Part shown: positions 1-12,004 of the stretch, in pieces | Layout of the letters: each line of letters opens with the position of its first letter | Numbering within the stretch: the stretch's first letter is position 1 | Source: Gonocerus acuteangulatus | Taxonomy: Eukaryota > Arthropoda > Insecta > Hemiptera > Coreidae | Direction of reading: 5' to 3' | DNA: 64,000 bases | Assembly (NCBI GenBank): GCA_946811695.1 | Contig: OX328124.1 | Coordinates: forward strand, 25,980,626 to 26,044,625 | Position numbers and translations under genes: made by a program | Notes under the pieces: generated by a model | What the model was told of the DNA's origin: nothing | Database searches by the model: none | Seen by the model: the letters and a program-made list of their open reading frames with translations, nothing else

Positions 1-389
1 AGAAGGCCACTTGCCCTAAACGCCGAGAATAAGAGGGTACAAATCTCCATTTCATCCAGGATTACAGGTCTCATTGTTTCATTGTTCCTATTCAAATCCT
101 CCTTGTTACTCCTCCTAATCCTCCTTGTTTAGCAAATACCCCCATTCTACATCGGGCCATTCATGAGTAATTGCTTTCATTAATAATTCAACTATATTGT
201 TGAAGTGATAGTTCTATGAAATAATGGACGTTTGTAAAGGATTCAGTTCTTTATTAAGGTTCGCGGTGGCCATGCACGAAAAAGAAGACTGTACAGTACA
301 TTTCTTTGTAGCAAATACCTGGATTCGCCGATATTCGATTTTTCACAATTCTGGGATAAAAACCCCCCATGTAGGACCCCCTTTTCTTA
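1..389. other. Unassigned AT-rich sequence
   Basis: I see no coding frame, repeat boundary or RNA gene here. The short open frame near 224-421 has no recognisable domain and runs into the adjacent repeat, so I treat it as chance. Confidence 0.5.
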
Positions 390-650
390 ATTTTCGTATT
401 TTCGTGCTATGCGGAAGATGAAATAATAAAAACTTCAGCACACAGTTTCACAAACTTCATTACCTCCCTACATGTTTCACACCTTTTTGGTGCCTCTTCA
501 GGGGAAAAAGTTACATATATAAAACTGACAGCCTCAATCTGACGTACCGCCACGTCTAGTGTGAAACATGTAGGGAGGTAATAAAGTTGGTGAAACTGTG
601 TACTGAAGTTTTTACTATCTGACCTTTCGCCTAGCACGAAAATTAAGGAA
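390..650. mobile_element. Penelope-like inverted-arm relic with hammerhead-like core
   Basis: The two sides are inverted copies of each other: the left arm (about 395-480) carries the reverse complement of the right arm (about 560-650). Both contain CACGAAAAT, a CTTCAG/CTGAAG segment, GAAACTGTG and GAAACATGTAGGGAGG. On the minus strand at 474-501 the inner end reads CTGAAGA, a hairpin (GCACC / GGTGT around an A loop), then GAAAC, which is the order of a hammerhead ribozyme core. The plus-strand counterpart (539-567) is degenerate (CTGACGT instead of CTGANGA). Hammerhead motifs are known in the pseudo-LTRs of Penelope-like elements, which can be inverted, so an inverted pseudo-LTR remnant is my inference. 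No reverse transcriptase is present. Confidence 0.5.
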
Positions 651-689
651 AGGGTCAGCTGAATAATCATTATATTATTGGTTTTTTGG

Positions 690-765
690 GTGGAGCTAAA
701 GCATATTTATGTTCCTGAATTTGAGCAGAAGGCTCTAAACGAATTAATTTTTATTTACCACTTTT
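690..765 (+). repeat. Fragment of a dispersed repeat ('AAGCATATTTATG' family)
   Basis: The block containing AAGCATATTTATG, a CTGAATTTGAGCAGAAGG segment and CTCTAAACGAATT recurs at 13225-13385 and, reversed, at 34195-34378. The longer copies also share an ACGTTACAAAAAAGTGTCCGC segment. I cannot assign a class; the AGCATAAATATGCT palindrome at one end would suit a MITE. Confidence 0.45.
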
Positions 766-939
766 TTTCTATTTCTTATGATACGAATATTTTCTTAATC
801 TTTCTTTTCTTCCATTTCTTACTTTACCTAATATCAAGGTAATCCAACACTGTTTATTTTTCTCTTTTATCAATACTTTGCTCATGCTGCTTAATTTGTT
901 TTGGAAGTAACTGTTCCGATTCTCCTAAGTATGATTTAT

Positions 940-1035
940 TAAAACGCATGAAACATATTTGGACGAAATAAAGTTGATGGAACTGTATAGTGAAAAATTT
1001 ATTTTTTGACCTATCGCCTAGCACGAAAATTTGAT
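940..1035 (+). mobile_element. Second, solitary arm of the Penelope-like relic
   Basis: This block matches the right arm of the element at 390-650 (ATGAAACAT, AATAAAGTTG, GGAACTGT, TTTTTGACC, TATCGCCTAGCACGAAAAT). The helix upstream of GAAAC is not preserved, so only the distal part of an arm remains. Confidence 0.45.
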
Positions 1036-1039
1036 TATT

Positions 1040-2700
1040 AACATAAATTTTCGACAGACACACTCTTCTATACGCATCACCGATGAATAGAAACACATTA
1101 TTGTTTTTTCATGGAACATCTAAAAAAAAAAAAAAAAAAAATTGTTGGTGTTCTAAGATTTTGAACAATTTTTGTAGGTGTTCTAAGATTTTGAAATTCT
1201 TTTTCCAAAGATTTCCTGATGATGGCAATAAGCCGAATTATTGTTTAAAAATATTAAAATATAAAATTTTTGGAATTGGCAGACCTGATTGGTCTTTTTC
1301 ATTTGTTATGAAACCTGAAAAAAAAAAAATGTTTTTGACTTAGAATACAAAATCCTGGCGTGGTTTTTTTATTATTTATCTTCTCAAAACTGTTGGGAAA
1401 ATTATTTTCTTTGCGCGTATTCAATTCTTGCCGAAGATAAATTATTAAAAGAAAGATGAATTTTAATGAATATTTCAATGCTTGTAAAAATGTCAACAAT
1501 TTAATATTACAAGACAGGCTTTATTAATTTTTAATGTGCCTCGTAAAAAGTAATTTTTATGCTCTCCCTTTTTTATGACGTTCTCTTTTTTTTTGCTCTC
1601 TTATTCTTCCAACCCCTTGTTTTTTTTTAACCAGAGATAAATCGGTATTAAGAAAGTTTGGTAAAGGAGTGGGAAGAGTCTCTGGGGGCAGCTTATAAAT
1701 TTTATAAGGTTTTTAAGGCTGTTGGAAAGTCGATCCCCTCCACCATACTGGACGATTTAGAAGTAAACTCCGGGAAGTAAACTGTACTTATTACACTGCA
1801 GCAAACTTGTTAACGGGAAGCATTTCATTTATTACAGAATATTTTCCTTTTTATTGTCAGTGCAATGATCAATGAATTGCCAAGAATTTTGAAAGGAATT
1901 GTCCTGTTGTGTTTGTTTGTTTGCTTTGATGTTGAGGAGTGTTGGTCAGAAGGTCCCAGCCTACCAATTAAATAACTAAGCTGTACTCTTTGATAATTTA
2001 ATCAAATAATAAAAACTGTTCCTAAATAAAAGGTTTCAGATAAAGAGTAAGGTCACACTCTCCTAGTCCTCTCTTTCAGCCATGGTGCAGAATTTTTGAT
2101 ATCTGGGTTGATAGTATCTCTTTAAGACTGTTTGTACCAAGCGAGGTACCAAGTGGCCTTTGACTATGAAAATGTTTAGTGTCTGTGCGTATTCCTGGGT
2201 GACCAAATCTAGAGCAGACTTCGGAAGACTTTCATTAACGATGAATGATCTAACTGCCATTTTTTATATGGTGTAGTTTCGATCTTTGGTGGCCTTAAGA
2301 CATATTTGTATAGCTGGTAAATTTAAAAATAGAATTCATTGAAAATAAGCCTATAAAGTTTATGGGGGGTAAATGCCAAACTCAGAAACATATGGTTAGT
2401 GAATTTTGAAGTTGAAGAAATAATGAAATAATGTTGAGCTGGTGCTGGTTTTGATGAGATGAAAATTGATGAATTGATGGAATTTCAGGTTTTATGGAGC
2501 TCCATGCGATTAAATTAAAGAGGTACCTGTTGCTGTGTGGCGTATTTCTCCCTTTTATGCGTTGGCCATAATCTTAGTGGGCTGTAATGATTTTTAGTAA
2601 ACATTTTTAAAACTCATAATGAATGGTTCACACTGTGTTTTCTATAGCCAACGCTAGGGCCAGGACTTGTTCTTACATGTTTAGACAATATATAAATTAA
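1040..2700. other. Unassigned AT-rich sequence
   Basis: The block contains an A-run (1122-1141), a short tandem duplication of GGTGTTCTAAGATTTTGAA at about 1147-1195 and long T/A-rich stretches. A 65-codon frame on the minus strand (2063-2260) shows no domain or codon pattern that I recognise. I find no gene. Confidence 0.5.
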
Positions 2701-2819
2701 AAAAAAAGTTTTAAATTGTACTTCGGCTTGTGGGTGTATGTTTGTATGAACATAGGCGTATGTGTATATACGTGTGCTAGTTTAATTTAGAATTGGCATT
2801 ATTATAAATTTTGCTACGT

Positions 2820-3055
2820 AGTATAGTTTTAGTATTAATATTGCTTACATTAGCATTATTTTTAGTACAAATAGTTGTTTTAGTTATGTTTAGTTTGCAT
2901 TAGTTACTTAGTTTGTATTAGTTAGTCAGTGCATTAGTAAAAAAAAATTGATATATAAAAAATTACAAAAAAAGAGGAAAAAAAATATATACATAAAAAA
3001 AATATATGTATTAAAAAAGATAACAAATAAAATTATACATAAAGGAAAAAAAAAT

Positions 3056-3087
<32 letters not shown>

Positions 3088-3475
3088 ATAAAAAAATATA
3101 AAAAATAAATAAATAAAAAAACTATACAAGAGGGGGAAAAATAAATAAGTAAATATTAATATGGTTATTTAGTCTATTATTTGTTATGTAGTCTATTATT
3201 TGTATTGATAGTGCTATAGTGTATATTAGTATTACTTTTAGTACAAATAGTTCCATTACCTAAAGTTAGTAGTAAGCAATGATATTAGTTAAAAAAGAAA
3301 ATTGAATACAAGTTATCAAAATAACAGTTCATTGTCATGCACTGTCCTAAACACAAAATTACTAACCCTTTCACGACATATACACGACTCTGTAACATTA
3401 CACTTCAGGGCGGTGAAGACCTAGACGTTTTCTGCCCTTAAACACCCAATCCATCCATCCTAAATTGACCAGCAG
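2820..3475. repeat. A-rich tract plus dispersed repeat shared with 34955-35335
   Basis: The interval 2938-3150 is almost pure A with T interruptions. The distal part (about 3160-3475) contains TAGTCTATTATTT, TAGTACAAATAGTT and a run from CCTAAACACAAAATTA through CCCTTTCACGACATAT to GGGCGGTGAAGACCTA. The same order, with small changes, occurs at 34955-35335 inside a HINE-like element. This is an interspersed repeat of unknown class. Confidence 0.55.
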
Positions 3476-4495
3476 TTTTCATAAAAAAAAAACAAACTGC
3501 TTACATTGTTTTCTGTTTACTGACTTTCTACGGAAATAAAACAGAGGTTTTCTCTTTAGACTAAATAGATTCGACCAGTTTCACTGCCAGAGACAGAAAA
3601 TCTACTATTAAAAACATTTCTCTACGGAACGGCATATCTTTGAAAAATTTACAAGATTTATTGAAACAGAATATTGTACAGAACCAGAATTTGTATTTTT
3701 TAGTAAATTTGTATTGTACGGTTGTTGCTAGGAAAAGGATTGAAAACACTTCGTAGAGTTAGTAGTTCGGGCGGCGAATGTTTGCTGAAGAAAAGGTAAA
3801 GAAAGTGGATTGTTTTTGTTTCTTATGGATCTAATAAATGGATCAGTGCGTACAAATTTTGAATTTGTACTCTCTGATCGATGTATAAGCGATTAATTCT
3901 TATAACGAACAAGTCTGCTAGAGTGTATGCACTTTCTGTTTGCGCTAATTATGTTTATACAAGCCTCAAGGATGGGAAAATCGCAAAAAATAGTAATCAC
4001 TTGAATGTGCATTGACATGATCGATTCCCAGCTGATTCCCCTCTCGAGAAGCACACATTAAGAGACACATAAACAGGTCGCTGGCTGAATAGATCCTATT
4101 TATGGAGGTAATAAATGAGAAATGTCGATGAGGAGGGCTAGACGTTAAAGAGCTAACCTCCTGCTTTAGCTCTACCATCATTAATCATTTCTCTCTTCCC
4201 ACATCCGATTCTACCTCATTTTCCTCTAATATCCTTTACTTCTGGATATCTTAAAGCGATAAAAAAGCTAATAATTATAGATATAAGTCTACAGAGAAGC
4301 AGTTACCAAACACATATCCCAGTGAATAAATCGACATTAAGTCTTAAAATCATTCGCAAAGTGGCTTCCACAGAGCCAGAATCCTCTCCGAGATACATGG
4401 TTCATCAGCGATATCACAAAGTGAAGAGCCGTTGGGGATGATTTCCATACATTCTTATCTTGATTGACAGATCGAACTCAAGCATCATTTTGTTG
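3475..4495. other. Unassigned sequence
   Basis: Nothing recognisable on either strand. The small minus-strand frames (3561-3749, 3966-4181) have no known motifs and are not supported by codon pattern. Confidence 0.45.
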
Positions 4496-4499
4496 CTTT

Positions 4500-5890
4500 A
4501 TAGAAAATGCCCCAACGGCCTTAGCCTCATTAAAAAATCGACCCCAGTGCCCGAAGGTTGATTGATAGACCAACCCCTGCGGCCTAAGCTTGATTGACGG
4601 AACAACCATAGTGGCTTTAGCATGATTGATCAATAGACCAACCCCAGTGGCCTAAGCGTGATAGACCAACCCCAGTGGCCTAAGGTTGATTGACGGACCA
4701 AACTCAGAGGCTTTAGCATGATTAATCGATAGACCAACCCCAGTGGCCTGAGCTTGATTGATAGACCAACCCCAGTGGCCCATGCTTGATTCATAGACCA
4801 ACCCCAGTGGCCTATGCGTGATTGAACACCAACCTCAGAGGCTTTAGCATGATTGATCGATAGACCAACCTCGAAGGCCATAGCTTGAATGGCCGATGCA
4901 CCAGCCCCAACGGCCGAAGCTTGATTGAAAGACCAGCACACAGAGGTCTTAGCGTGATTAATAGGCCAACTATAGATACCAAGCATCATTGATGAAGGGG
5001 CCTATGCTGGATTGTCGGACCAAACTCAGAGGCTTTAGCATGATTGATCGATAGTCCAACACCAGTGGCCTGAGATTGTTTGATAGACCAACCATGGAGG
5101 CCAAGCTTCATTGATAGACCACCCAAGAGGCCTACCAATAAACCAATCCCCAGGGGCCTTAGTTTGATTTAGAAATCAGCCCATAGTGATATTAGCTTCA
5201 TTGATAGCCCAAACCCCATTAGCATTATAGCTTCATTGATAGACACACTTTACCTTGAGTGATCGACCAACCTCACGTCCGTAACCTGATTGAGATACTA
5301 ACTTCGATGGTCTAGATTCATCGTTGGATCAACCTCTCAGGCCTTAGATTTATTGATAGACCAATCGCTTAGGCCTTTTTTTGATCGATAGACCTATCTT
5401 GGCGGATTTAGCTTGAATGACAGATCAACCCCTTCGGCCAAAGCTTGATTGACACCAACCCAATGACCTAGGTATAACAACTCTAAAACCCAAGCTTGAT
5501 TGATAGACCAACCCCAGTGGCCTAAGATTGATTGATAGGCCAAACTTAGAGGTTTTAACTTTATTAATAGACCAACCTTGGAGGTTTTAGCTTGATTGAT
5601 AGACCAACCCAAAGCCTTGTTATAACAACTCTAAAGCCCAAGCTTGATTGATAGACCAGTACAAAGCCTTGGGATAACAACCCTAGACCCCAAGCTTGAT
5701 TGATAGTCCGACAAAAAGCCTTGGTGTAACAACCCTAGAGGCCAAGCTTGATTGGTAGACCAACCCCAGTGGTCCAAGCTTGATTGATAGACAACCCGCG
5801 CATTACTTCAGCTTGATTGGTCGATTAAACCCAGTTGCCTTATCTCTTTTGATAGACCAACCTCGGAGGCTTTAGTTTACTTGATATACA
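4500..5890. repeat. Degenerate 32-bp minisatellite
   Basis: About 40 diverged copies of a roughly 32-bp unit built from TAGACCAACCCCAGTGG, CCTAAG and CTTGATTGA. Best-conserved copies lie near 4730-4860 and 5480-5620; the edges are more diverged. Open frames across the minus strand simply translate the repeat (recurring GLVYRL-like strings) and are not genes. Sharp head-to-tail order and single-base drift indicate a tandem array rather than dispersed copies. Confidence 0.9.
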
Positions 5891-7945
5891 AAAGTGAGAA
5901 ACCAAACGTTTCGAATAGCGCCATATTGTATGTGTGTAATTTTGTAACCAATTATTTAAATATCTGAGTTAAGAAAGTACATTTCATTTAGTAGTGAACC
6001 CCGGAATAAATTTTATAATAGAGCAAGATCTTAGAAACTTTTATAATTGACTTATTAATTATCCGAGAGGATTTAAAGGTACACAGGGGGCCATTAATAG
6101 TGGCGGTGATGGTGTCTTTAGGAAAAGGGGGATTAAGCTTTTAGTAGGTAAGGAGTGAGGGGGGGGGGACTCCTTTTTCCAGCTCGACGCTCGCGGCTTA
6201 TCAAAGGAGGCAAACTTTGTTAAATTGGAGCAGGATCCCGCAGGACTCTGTGAAAGTCTGACAACCTAGATATAAGTTACTTGATCTTCTTTTTAGAGAT
6301 GAGTGAGTTCTTATCCGGAAGGAATCAATGAATCAGTTAACAGAAAAAAGTCTCGGAGTTCACCAGCGAAGTTTAGAAAAAAGTCGAAACCTGTGGAACG
6401 CGCCAAAGGCCATGCAGAAGTTAAATAGCTTACCAAATGGAATGACATTCCAAATATTTATAAGAATTGTTACAAAAAAAAAAATGCCTTCTTATATCGT
6501 TTACACTCAAAATTGTCTCCCCGCCCTAATCCTGAAGGTCTATCCTTATATTGCCAATTCAAACAAGACAATCCTCCCAGGTGGCTTAATAGACAGTGGC
6601 CCGTTGATTAGCTTATTTAGCTGATCATATCGAGATAATTAAAATATGTGTTTACCTAGTCTTGGAAGTGCCAAAAATGGCGGGCTTCTTGGAGTGTTTT
6701 TTATTTCATTTTACTTTACCTGATTTGGTGAATTTGGACATGAAATATCTGTGTAAACAAACTTGTACGATTTAGAGTTTGTACAGTTTTCCAATTATAA
6801 ACAAAAATAGTTGAAACCGGACCATCTTTAAAGCCTGATATCTCAATCCTGCACGCCTCCTGGGAAATGAGACCTGTATTTCATTTAGACCTGCCCTTCT
6901 GCGCCTCTCCAGCTCCCGCCCCGACCACGTCACCGCCTAAGAGGTCCGCCTTGTCGGCCTAAATTTTTAGAGTGGATTAACTGTTTTGAAGAAACTGTCA
7001 GGTCATCCAAGGACTTCTGAGAAAGTCGTAGAGCGAGTGAGACGAAATTTTGTCAACATCCCTACAAAATCAATCATCGTTAATTCAAGTGTTATGAGGT
7101 ACATTAAGTATCTCGCAAACTGCAAGCCTCACATATGAAGTTTGACTTATGTGTGCAGGATAACCAACAGAAACCACATGGAACATTTTTAGTTTATGAA
7201 CAAAAACTTGATGTGTTTCGCGTTAACACAGCACTATCACCAGCTTCTTTGAGTGAATTTATATGAATTATAAAAGTTGTAAGGCCTTTTTCTAAACACC
7301 CCTTATAGTTCACACTCTCCTAATGGATTGCGTGGCCTTTTGATATGCTTAATCTGGGTTTTTAGGCAAAATGATCGAGATTGTCAGTGCCTGAACTCTG
7401 AATTCTACAGCAACTAAGTAACCAATGATTGGTAATTTGTGATATGTGGAACCTCCTTAATGTTCTTTTCAAGAAATAGTGGAAACTTTGTAAAATTGTA
7501 TGAGGATCCGTCAAGGACTATAAGAAGCCACAAAACCAACCTGGCAGATATAATTTATTTGTTCTGCTCTCTCCAGGGATGGAGTTAGTTTTCATTGGAG
7601 GAGAATCAATAGTCGGGCACTTTATGAAATATGAAGGAGCGGTGGTTCTTCTAGTGTTGACCCATTTCTCAGGATGGGGTTCGTATACCATTGAGTACAC
7701 ATCTATTTTATTTGTACTTATAAGAAGTTTTCAATAATATTTCTTCCTATTGTTTCTTTCCACTCGACGATAAAGGATTAAAAAGAAATGATGGATGTTC
7801 TATTGTCAAGAACTTGTCAGCGCTTTACGCCAGCCTGCATAGAGTACGTGGTCATAGGAGGACCTCTATGAAACACCTACCTACAAGAAATACCCCAGAA
7901 CCGGTGCGTCTAACGCACGAAACATGTTTGGTTTAATTAATTGTA
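5890..7945. other. Low-repeat interval with a diverged internal duplication
   Basis: There is no convincing gene. Blocks at about 6208-6340 and 7478-7620 resemble each other (AACTTTGTTAAATTG versus AACTTTGTAAAATTG, then AGGATCC, later GGAATCAAT versus GAGAATCAAT), suggesting an old duplication about 1.27 kb apart. A GC-rich patch lies at 6850-6960. A hairpin followed by GAAAC (GTGCGT / ACGCAC, 7904-7923) resembles the Penelope-type arms but lacks CTGANGA upstream. Confidence 0.4.
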
Positions 7946-7950
7946 TTATA

Positions 7951-8209
7951 TGAAGGGGTCGGGGCAAAATAGTGCCAAGCAACATTTTTAACAAATCTTA
8001 ACTGTAGCTGCTATATGTTGGATATTATGTGGGCGTATCAGTCTATGATGCAAATGCTACTAAAATATGACTACAAGCTCTGTATGCTACCTAATCTTGT
8101 TGCCGCTAACCATTTCTATTGATTGTCCTACATAATATCGAACATATAGCCCTGCAGTTAGGGTTTTTTTAAAAATTTTGTTTGGCACTATTTTACCCCG
8201 ACCCCTTCA
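7951..8209. mobile_element. MITE with long TIRs and TA target duplication
   Basis: The ends are inverted repeats starting TGAAGGGGTCGGGG (left) and ending CCCCGACCCCTTCA (right). The inverted similarity continues inward through AAAATAGTGCCAA for about 80 bp. TA flanks both ends (7949-7950 and 8210-8211), typical of Tc1/mariner-type MITEs. It is 259 bp and non-coding. Confidence 0.85.
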
Positions 8210-8331
8210 TATATAGCGGGAAGACAAGATTTGGAAGAATGTTTACTAATTTCTTTCCAAGATGCCACTTCCATAGCTTCTTTGGTAGGCGTAAGAAACA
8301 TAATTCCATAACACTGTAGGCAGATGTGTTG

Positions 8332-8731
8332 ATTCAGGACCTTGGAAGAGGAAGGGCGAATCGGGAAAAACGATTTCTTTTTATTTTATTTTCTGAGTCA
8401 GAAAGATGTAGGTAACACGACGATTCGCCTTGTTTCTCTGATTTGCCTTTAGTTCTCTCACAGTTTCAAGTTAAAGTGAATAGCACCATCATCTATGAAA
8501 AATTAAATATCCGATTTGAAGGGCGAATCCCGTGTCAGAAAATCCATTCCTAGCATTTTGTTACCCAAAATCACCCATAAAAATTATAATTAAAACATTG
8601 AGTTTCATTCCAGAAGCACTCCATTGAGTAAACATTCGCCTTTTCTATCCTGAAGCACTTCTAGAACTTTGAGTTCTATTTCCCAACATCCGGAAATCGT
8701 GATTCGCCCTTTCTCTTCCATGGCCCTGAAT
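8332..8731. mobile_element. MITE with about 28-bp TIRs around AAGGGCGAATC
   Basis: The left end starts ATTCAGGACC and runs into GGAAGAGGAAGGGCGAATC. The right end is its reverse complement with few changes (GATTCGCCCTTTCTC ... GGCCCTGAAT). A third internal copy of GAAGGGCGAATC lies near 8519 and CATTCGCC near 8634, so the interior also carries inverted motifs. The target duplication is unclear. No transposase is present. Confidence 0.75.
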
Positions 8732-8734
8732 TGT

Positions 8735-9390
8735 ACTCCCGTAAAATATAATATACCCGTAAAAGATTGATTTATTGTCGTTTATATTTATTTGTTAATT
8801 ACGTAGAGATAGAAATGGCTGAACTATTATATTTCGAATAATCTGAAGGTACTACATCAAGTTAATTCAAGATCACAGCAACAATTTTAGCCCTAAATTA
8901 TTATTAGTGTAATGCCTCGGAAGAACTTAAAATTTAGCATTGCGTAAAAGGCCGGAGGGTGGTTTGTCGGTAGAGGATCTGCCTTGAATGTGGCCCTAAT
9001 GAAGGTAAGGATCTGCATACTCAAACATGGAGGACAGGTGGAGGCAAGGGCCTACAAATCCTTCCAGGAATCTACTCCAAGTACATTAGCCTTCTTGATC
9101 GGCCATCTAGATCTGCAAATCTTCAGGGATTCGAAACTTAGTTTGTCAGAGTTTACTTTCAAAAGTAAATTCCTACTTCAGTTTATGGGATTAAATTGTA
9201 AAGTCCTTGAAGATGAACAGCGTTAAATCTCATTTAATAATAGTGCTAAAACTTGCAGTACTGATGTAATAATTGAATGTCGTTTGAATAACCGATAGCC
9301 CTAAGGGCATAGGTTCTATCTTACCCTAACGTTCTAGATGCCTAAGAAGGCTAGTTCGGTAGTTAACACTTACTTCTTGGTCACCACGAA
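8735..9390. other. Unassigned sequence
   Basis: An 80-codon plus-strand frame (8984-9226) has no recognisable motif. I see no RNA gene or repeat. Confidence 0.4.
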
Positions 9391-9399
9391 ACCGTTCTG

Positions 9400-10240
9400 G
9401 CTGCTTCATTCATCCTTAGTAGTAGCTTCACCCTCTCTTCAACGCATCGATACTCTTTCCTAGTGGTAGCCTCACCATCTCTCCCGCGCATCCTTACTCT
9501 TCCTTAGTGGTAGCTTCACCATCTCTCCCACGCATCCTTACTCTTCCTTAGTGGTAGTGTCAAAAAATCTCCAACGCATCCTTACTCATCCTTAGTGGTA
9601 GCCTCACCATCTCACCTACGCATCCTTACTCTAGTGGTAGCCTCACCATCTCTCCCACGCATCCTTACTCTTCCTTAGTGGTAGGCTCAATATCTCTCCA
9701 ACGCATTCTTACTCCTCCTTAATGGTAGCCTCACCATCTCTCCTACGCATCCTTACTCTTCCTTAGTGGTAGCCTCACCATCTCTCCCACGCATCCTTAC
9801 TCTTCCTTAGTGGTAGTCTCAAAAAATCTCCAACGCATCCTTACTCATCCTTAGTGGTAGCCTCACCATCTCATCCACGCATCCTTACTCTTCCTTAGTG
9901 GTAGCCTCACCATCTCTCCCACGCATCCTTACTCTTCCTTAGTGGTAGCTTAACCATCTCTCCCACGTATCCTTACTCTTCCTTTCTGGTTGCCTCAGCC
10001 TATCTCCCAAGCAACCTCTCTCTTCCTCAGTGGCAGGGTCACTCCATCTCCCAGCATCCTCTCCCTTAATTAGTCTCACCTTGCCGTCCGCTCATCGTCA
10101 TTCATCCTTAATGGTTGTCTCACCCTCTCATCATTTCATCCTCACTCGTCTTTAGCGGTAGATTAACCTTTCCGTACTGTCATTCACACTCTTTCTTAAT
10201 GGACACGTCACTTTGTCATAATTTCGTCCTCACTCATTCT
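9400..10240. repeat. 44-bp minisatellite
   Basis: Head-to-tail copies of a 44-bp unit made of CATCCTTACTCTTCCTTAG, TGGTAGCCTCACC and ATCTCTCCCACG. The middle copies (9480-9960) are nearly identical; copies decay towards both edges. Some units carry AAAAAATCTCC in place of CCATCTCTCC, and that variant recurs (near 9552 and 9826). This recurrence suggests a higher-order duplication of several units. Confidence 0.92.
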
Positions 10241-10769
10241 TAATGTACCCCAAAAATGTTCCCAGCCCCCAAATTACTTCCTATACACGCCGATTCTCTG
10301 GGAAGATTATTGAAGTATCCTGGCTTTATGTAGCCCCATTCTTTGCTCTAAACAAAAATCCACTTTATTAATTGCTTTAAAAGAAACTGTAACGTCATGT
10401 AATGTCCATGTAACGTCATGGTAATAACATATGATCTAGGAAAATATGAAGGAACAAACCTTCCTTATGATTTCTTTTTGATTTTTTTCTCTTTACCTAT
10501 TCCGAAAGCCATAATATCCTTGAGGGTCGGATGGCAGGATGATTAATATCCAGAAGGAAGGCAAATTGAATCGCGGACAAGGAGCGATGTCGAAAGGAAG
10601 CCTGGAATCCATAAGGGGCGCATTTGGTTGCCGCTTATATTGAGGTCCTCGTCCAGTATGTAATAACAATGGGAGAGGGACAAGGGGGGAATGTGGCCCA
10701 AGATTCCAAGCCTCAACCTATGGTCAACTATAGCCTTATATATGAAGTTTGTGGTCTCATATCAGGAGC

Positions 10770-10789
10770 TCTCTCTCTCCCTCTCTCTC

Positions 10790-10865
<76 letters not shown>

Positions 10866-11010
10866 TCTTGGTCTTTCCTTCTTCCTCTTTTCGTTCCAAA
10901 AGGGCAGTTAATTTATTGCCTTTCCTGTATTGATCCCTAGAGGCTTTTTCTATTTCATTTTTATAAACATGAACCAAAAAAAAAAAAACAAAAAAAAAAA
11001 AAAAAAACAT
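10770..11010. repeat. (CT)n microsatellite and A-rich run
   Basis: A nearly uninterrupted CT tract of about 95 bp (10770-10868) is followed by A-runs at 10976-11008. Open frames in all three phases (serine/leucine, and arginine/glutamate on the other strand) are artefacts of the dinucleotide. Confidence 0.97.
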
Positions 11011-11875
11011 AATAGATAAACAGTGGGTCCCGTCAGAAACCACCAGCTTGACCTGTAATGTCTATTGTACCCAGAAATGTCTATTGAGCTGAATCACTGG
11101 GTTAAATAAACCTGTCCAGTTTAATCCAGTAATATTTTGGTGTGCCGAATCAGGAACAGCTTGAGGTTCAACTTAAGCACTACAAGTGCTTTTTCTGGTC
11201 AGCTCCAAGCAGAGGCAGGTTACGAATATATGAAGAGGAGGTTCCTTCAGCATTTCGCATAAGTAATTTGCATCCTCCGTGGATGCTTATTCAGCCTAGA
11301 AAACCTGAATAAATGGCAAATACTTTATTCCCTTCTTGTTAGGCCAGAGCGTTTCCTTTTTGGAGGTATTTCGGGATTGTGCTTGGAGAGTCTAAGTACC
11401 ATACCTTGTATTAGATTATTCCCAGATATTCATGTCATATAAGAGTTGATTAAGATGTTAGTTGTTTGCCTGATTTCCATTTGTTTCATCTCATCAAGTA
11501 TAAGAACCTCCATTACCCCGACACTTCAGCAAAATTTCCATCATTCCATATATTAAGCAATGGATGAGTTCATTCGTCTTGACGTAAGCTGTACCCTTGA
11601 TTGTCGTTTTTAGCTAAAGAGGAGACGTGTGAAATGATCATGGTAAAGTGATGAGTCCTATCATTCTTCTAATTTATCATCTAATTTTGGGAACAAACGC
11701 ACGCCTTTCAGCAGTTCACAAAAAATAGTTAAGGGCCACCTGTATGCTATCTATATCATAAAAAGAGCCTGTGTAGGTCACGTTTGATTTCTCATCTTTC
11801 AGAGCACCCTATCAGTTTGAACATATTCGAAAATATATATTATCGGTTTACCATAAAACTAAAATATTTACGCAA
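11010..11875. other. Unassigned sequence
   Basis: Mixed-composition DNA. I find no coding, RNA or repeat structure. Confidence 0.4.
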
Positions 11876-11877
11876 TA

Positions 11878-12000
11878 AGGGTCTAGTGGCTAACGCCTAA
11901 TAAGCGGGAGATGGTGGGTTCGAGCCCCACCGGCGGCAGGAATTTTCTCATCTCACGGCTCGTTGGGAAAATTCCTCCCGCACCCTGGACGTCACCGCAA
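11878..12000 (+). mobile_element. tRNA-derived SINE ('SINE C'), 3' incomplete
   Basis: It has a Pol III-like A box (TCTAGTGGCTAACGCC) and B box (GGTTCGAGCCCC), followed by a non-tRNA body (GCGGCAGGAATTTTCTC, then the inverted AAAATTCCTCCCG). A reverse-strand relative sits at 32937-33108 and keeps the tail GATGCGCCGTTAAAA. The tRNA cloverleaf does not close after the B box, so this is a SINE and not a tRNA gene. Confidence 0.75.
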
Positions 12001-12004
12001 TAGG

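Noticed and set aside
539..567. Functional hammerhead on the plus strand near 550
   Set aside because: The conserved A9 is changed (CTGACGT) and the helix is imperfect; only the minus-strand partner is credible.
4630..5612. Open frames across the first minisatellite
   Set aside because: They translate a 32-bp tandem repeat and break wherever units vary in length.
7904..7930. Fifth hammerhead-like motif
   Set aside because: Helix and GAAACATG are present, but CTGANGA is absent upstream (CAGAACCG instead).
4500..10240. CRISPR array
   Set aside because: The repeats are head-to-tail minisatellites without unique spacers, in animal DNA.
10624..11043. Frames over the CT tract
   Set aside because: Dinucleotide repeat, open in all phases.
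11878..11945. tRNA gene
   Set aside because: B box good, but no complementary acceptor strand; it is a SINE head.
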